Positions 62,805-64,000 of a DNA stretch of 64,000 nucleotides are shown here, piece after piece. How positions within the stretch are numbered: the first letter of the stretch is position 1; each line of letters begins with the position of its first letter. A model generated the notes under the pieces. The model was not told where the DNA came from, did no database searches, and saw only the letters and a program-made list of their open reading frames with translations. The translations under genes and the position numbers were made by a program. Source of the DNA: Chryseobacterium rhizosphaerae (GTDB lineage Bacteria; Bacteroidota; Bacteroidia; Flavobacteriales; Weeksellaceae); the NCBI RefSeq assembly GCF_003385455.1, contig NZ_QNUF01000003.1:62001-126000 (forward strand), given 5' to 3'.

Positions 62805-63428
62805 TTGAAGAAACCTAGCTTTGAAAATATTGCTAACATTTTTCTGAAAAACTTTTTTCAGGGATTAGTTATTATTGGCCCTATTGGGCTTACTATTTTT
62901 GTGATCTGGTATGTGGTGAGTGCTATTGACAATCTTGTTCCGTCGCTCGCCAAACAAATCCCGGGGCTTGTTTTTGTTTCAATTATATTATTTACGGCTA
63001 TTCTGGGCTATTTAGGAAATAAATTCGTGGTAGGAAGGTTCTTCTTTGACACCATGGACAGTTTACTGGAGAAAACTCCAGGTGTAAAACACATTTACAC
63101 CCCCACAAAAGATGTCATGTCTTCATTTGTGGGCGACAAGAAAAAATTCAACGATCCTGTGTGGGTGAAAACCAACGAAAATCCTGAAATATGGAGAATT
63201 GGCTTTCTAACCCAAAAAGAAATGTCAGACGTTGATAAGCATAACTATGTTGCAGTATATCTTCCCCACTCGTATGCTATTTCGGGCTGGGTAATTGTGA
63301 CTGAGGAAAAAAACATCAAACCTGTAGTAGGAATGAATGCAGCTTCAGCAATGAAGTTTGCAGTAAGTGGCGGTGTAGCCGGGTTTAATTCTGCAGATGA
63401 CACCAATATATTTAAAGCAGCTGAATAG
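62805..63428 (+). CDS. DUF502 membrane protein, TTG start
   Basis: 207-residue protein of the DUF502 family. Two membrane segments (about 17-38 and 50-68) are followed by a conserved soluble region with GVKHIYTPTKDVMSSF and VYLPHSYAISGWVIV. No ATG or GTG exists between the preceding in-frame stop and the conserved start, so TTG at 62805 is the likely initiator. Located after miaE with a 32-base gap, so possibly co-transcribed. Function of the family is unknown. Confidence 0.85.
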   Translation: MKKPSFENIANIFLKNFFQGLVIIGPIGLTIFVIWYVVSAIDNLVPSLAKQIPGLVFVSIILFTAILGYLGNKFVVGRFFFDTMDSLLEKTPGVKHIYTPTKDVMSSFVGDKKKFNDPVWVKTNENPEIWRIGFLTQKEMSDVDKHNYVAVYLPHSYAISGWVIVTEEKNIKPVVGMNAASAMKFAVSGGVAGFNSADDTNIFKAAE

Positions 63429-63431
63429 CAT

Positions 63432-64000
63432 TTACTTACTAATCAAAACTTCTCGCTCTTTTTTTAAATCAAGTAAAAAAAGATCTATCATTTCTTTTTT
63501 AACATGTGCCATTACCACCACCTTTCTCCATTGTGGCTTTAAATAATTATCTGCCACAAGATAATATTTTTCTGCAATGCCTTCAGATATTTCATTAGCA
63601 TCAATCGTAATAATATTCATGTCAGGATTTCTATAATATTTAATTCCCATCTCATTCAGAGCATTGCATAGATAATCTGCACGATCTATCAACTCCTGTA
63701 TGATACGCGACCAACCTTCAGACCCATGGGTCATCAGTATCATCCACATGGAGATTGCATTAGCACCCGAACGGCTTCCACAAAGAGTAAAATCAGATCC
63801 ATATACATAAGATGCTTCCGGCGTCTGTACATATTCAATTAATGATTTTCTACATAAAAAAACACCCGTCCCATAAGGAGACTGCAACATCTTATGTCCA
63901 TCAATAGTAATCGAGCTGATCTCAGGATTTTCAAAACTCAAGTCTTTCTTTTGTGAAGAAAAGGGATAGATAAACCCTCCAAAGGCTGCATCAACATGCA
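63432..64000 (-). CDS. PLP-dependent decarboxylase, 5' part beyond window
   Basis: C-terminal part of a group II pyridoxal-phosphate decarboxylase. The frame is open to the right edge. Visible are HVDAAFGGF (Asp pairs with the pyridine nitrogen) near 63960-63990, and TIDGHKMLQSPYG, whose Lys should form the PLP Schiff base. The usual N-terminal domain is outside the window. The enzyme could act on histidine, tyrosine, aspartate or a similar amino acid; the sequence shown does not decide. Convergent with the DUF502 gene, 3 bases between stops. Confidence 0.9.
   Translation of the reverse strand, partial: HVDAAFGGFIYPFSSQKKDLSFENPEISSITIDGHKMLQSPYGTGVFLCRKSLIEYVQTPEASYVYGSDFTLCGSRSGANAISMWMILMTHGSEGWSRIIQELIDRADYLCNALNEMGIKYYRNPDMNIITIDANEISEGIAEKYYLVADNYLKPQWRKVVVMAHVKKEMIDLFLLDLKKEREVLISK

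Noticed and set aside
1..64000. CRISPR array, rRNA operon, insertion sequence or prophage
   Set aside because: No regularly spaced repeats, no rRNA-like sequence and no transposase, integrase or phage structural genes were seen.

Overview
The window looks like chromosomal DNA of a Flavobacteriia member, most likely Chryseobacterium or a close relative in Weeksellaceae. The evidence is low G+C, promoters of the flavobacterial type (TTG, a 16-23 base spacer, then TAnnTTTG), almost no Shine-Dalgarno sites, type IX secretion (T9SS) C-terminal sorting tails, and the family-typical order bamD-rpoZ-coaBC-porD-recN. No phage, insertion sequence, CRISPR array or rRNA operon was seen; most of the window is core chromosome with a few accessory patches.

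Layout. 1-2.5 kb: an RNA ligase (rtcB, cut by the left edge) with an unknown partner gene, preceded by a short transcript carrying a 25-codon ORF and a terminator. 2.5-18.2 kb: a lipoprotein, the methylmalonyl-CoA mutase large subunit, a secreted reprolysin-like T9SS protease, a prolyl oligopeptidase, release factor 1, then a TonB-dependent receptor plus APC permease under a SAM-I riboswitch, and a T9SS-tailed FISUMP protein divergent from an AraC regulator. 19-24 kb: class I and class II fumarases back to back, a GG-leader Cys-rich peptide and a DyP peroxidase. 24-32 kb: recN, porD, coaBC, rpoZ, bamD, a TetR regulator, then the overlapping tatD-like, tcdA and rnpA genes. 32-40.8 kb: a DUF4126 membrane protein, a Glu-rich TPR protein, lptE, a sigma-54-type activator, TPR and lipoprotein genes, miaB, and two tandem exported TonB-C-like proteins. 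41-48 kb: poxB, lysA, an exonuclease with a UvrC-like region, and a HerA-like ATPase. 48.8-51.8 kb: a sulfur-transfer operon (metallo-beta-lactamase/double rhodanese, rhodanese lipoprotein, thioredoxin) and a nitrilase-family amidase. 52-58 kb: an outer-membrane barrel, rseP, two identical tRNA-Asn genes around an AAA ATPase, and a large DUF5686 protein. 58.1-58.8 kb: three consecutive short GG-leader, six-cysteine peptide genes. 59-64 kb: rplU-rpmA, a lipoprotein zinc peptidase, a membrane acyltransferase, miaE, a DUF502 protein, and a PLP decarboxylase cut by the right edge.

The most interesting signals are (i) the three tandem 54-57-residue GG-leader peptides with a shared six-Cys framework, plus a single relative at 22.98 kb; (ii) the SAM riboswitch driving an outer-membrane receptor/permease pair, which suggests uptake of methionine or a related compound; and (iii) the promoter, mini-ORF and terminator unit upstream of rtcB, which resembles an attenuator or a small RNA. 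Several genes have misleading upstream TTG start codons that are really the last three bases of a TAnnTTTG promoter box; starts were moved to the following ATG where this applies.
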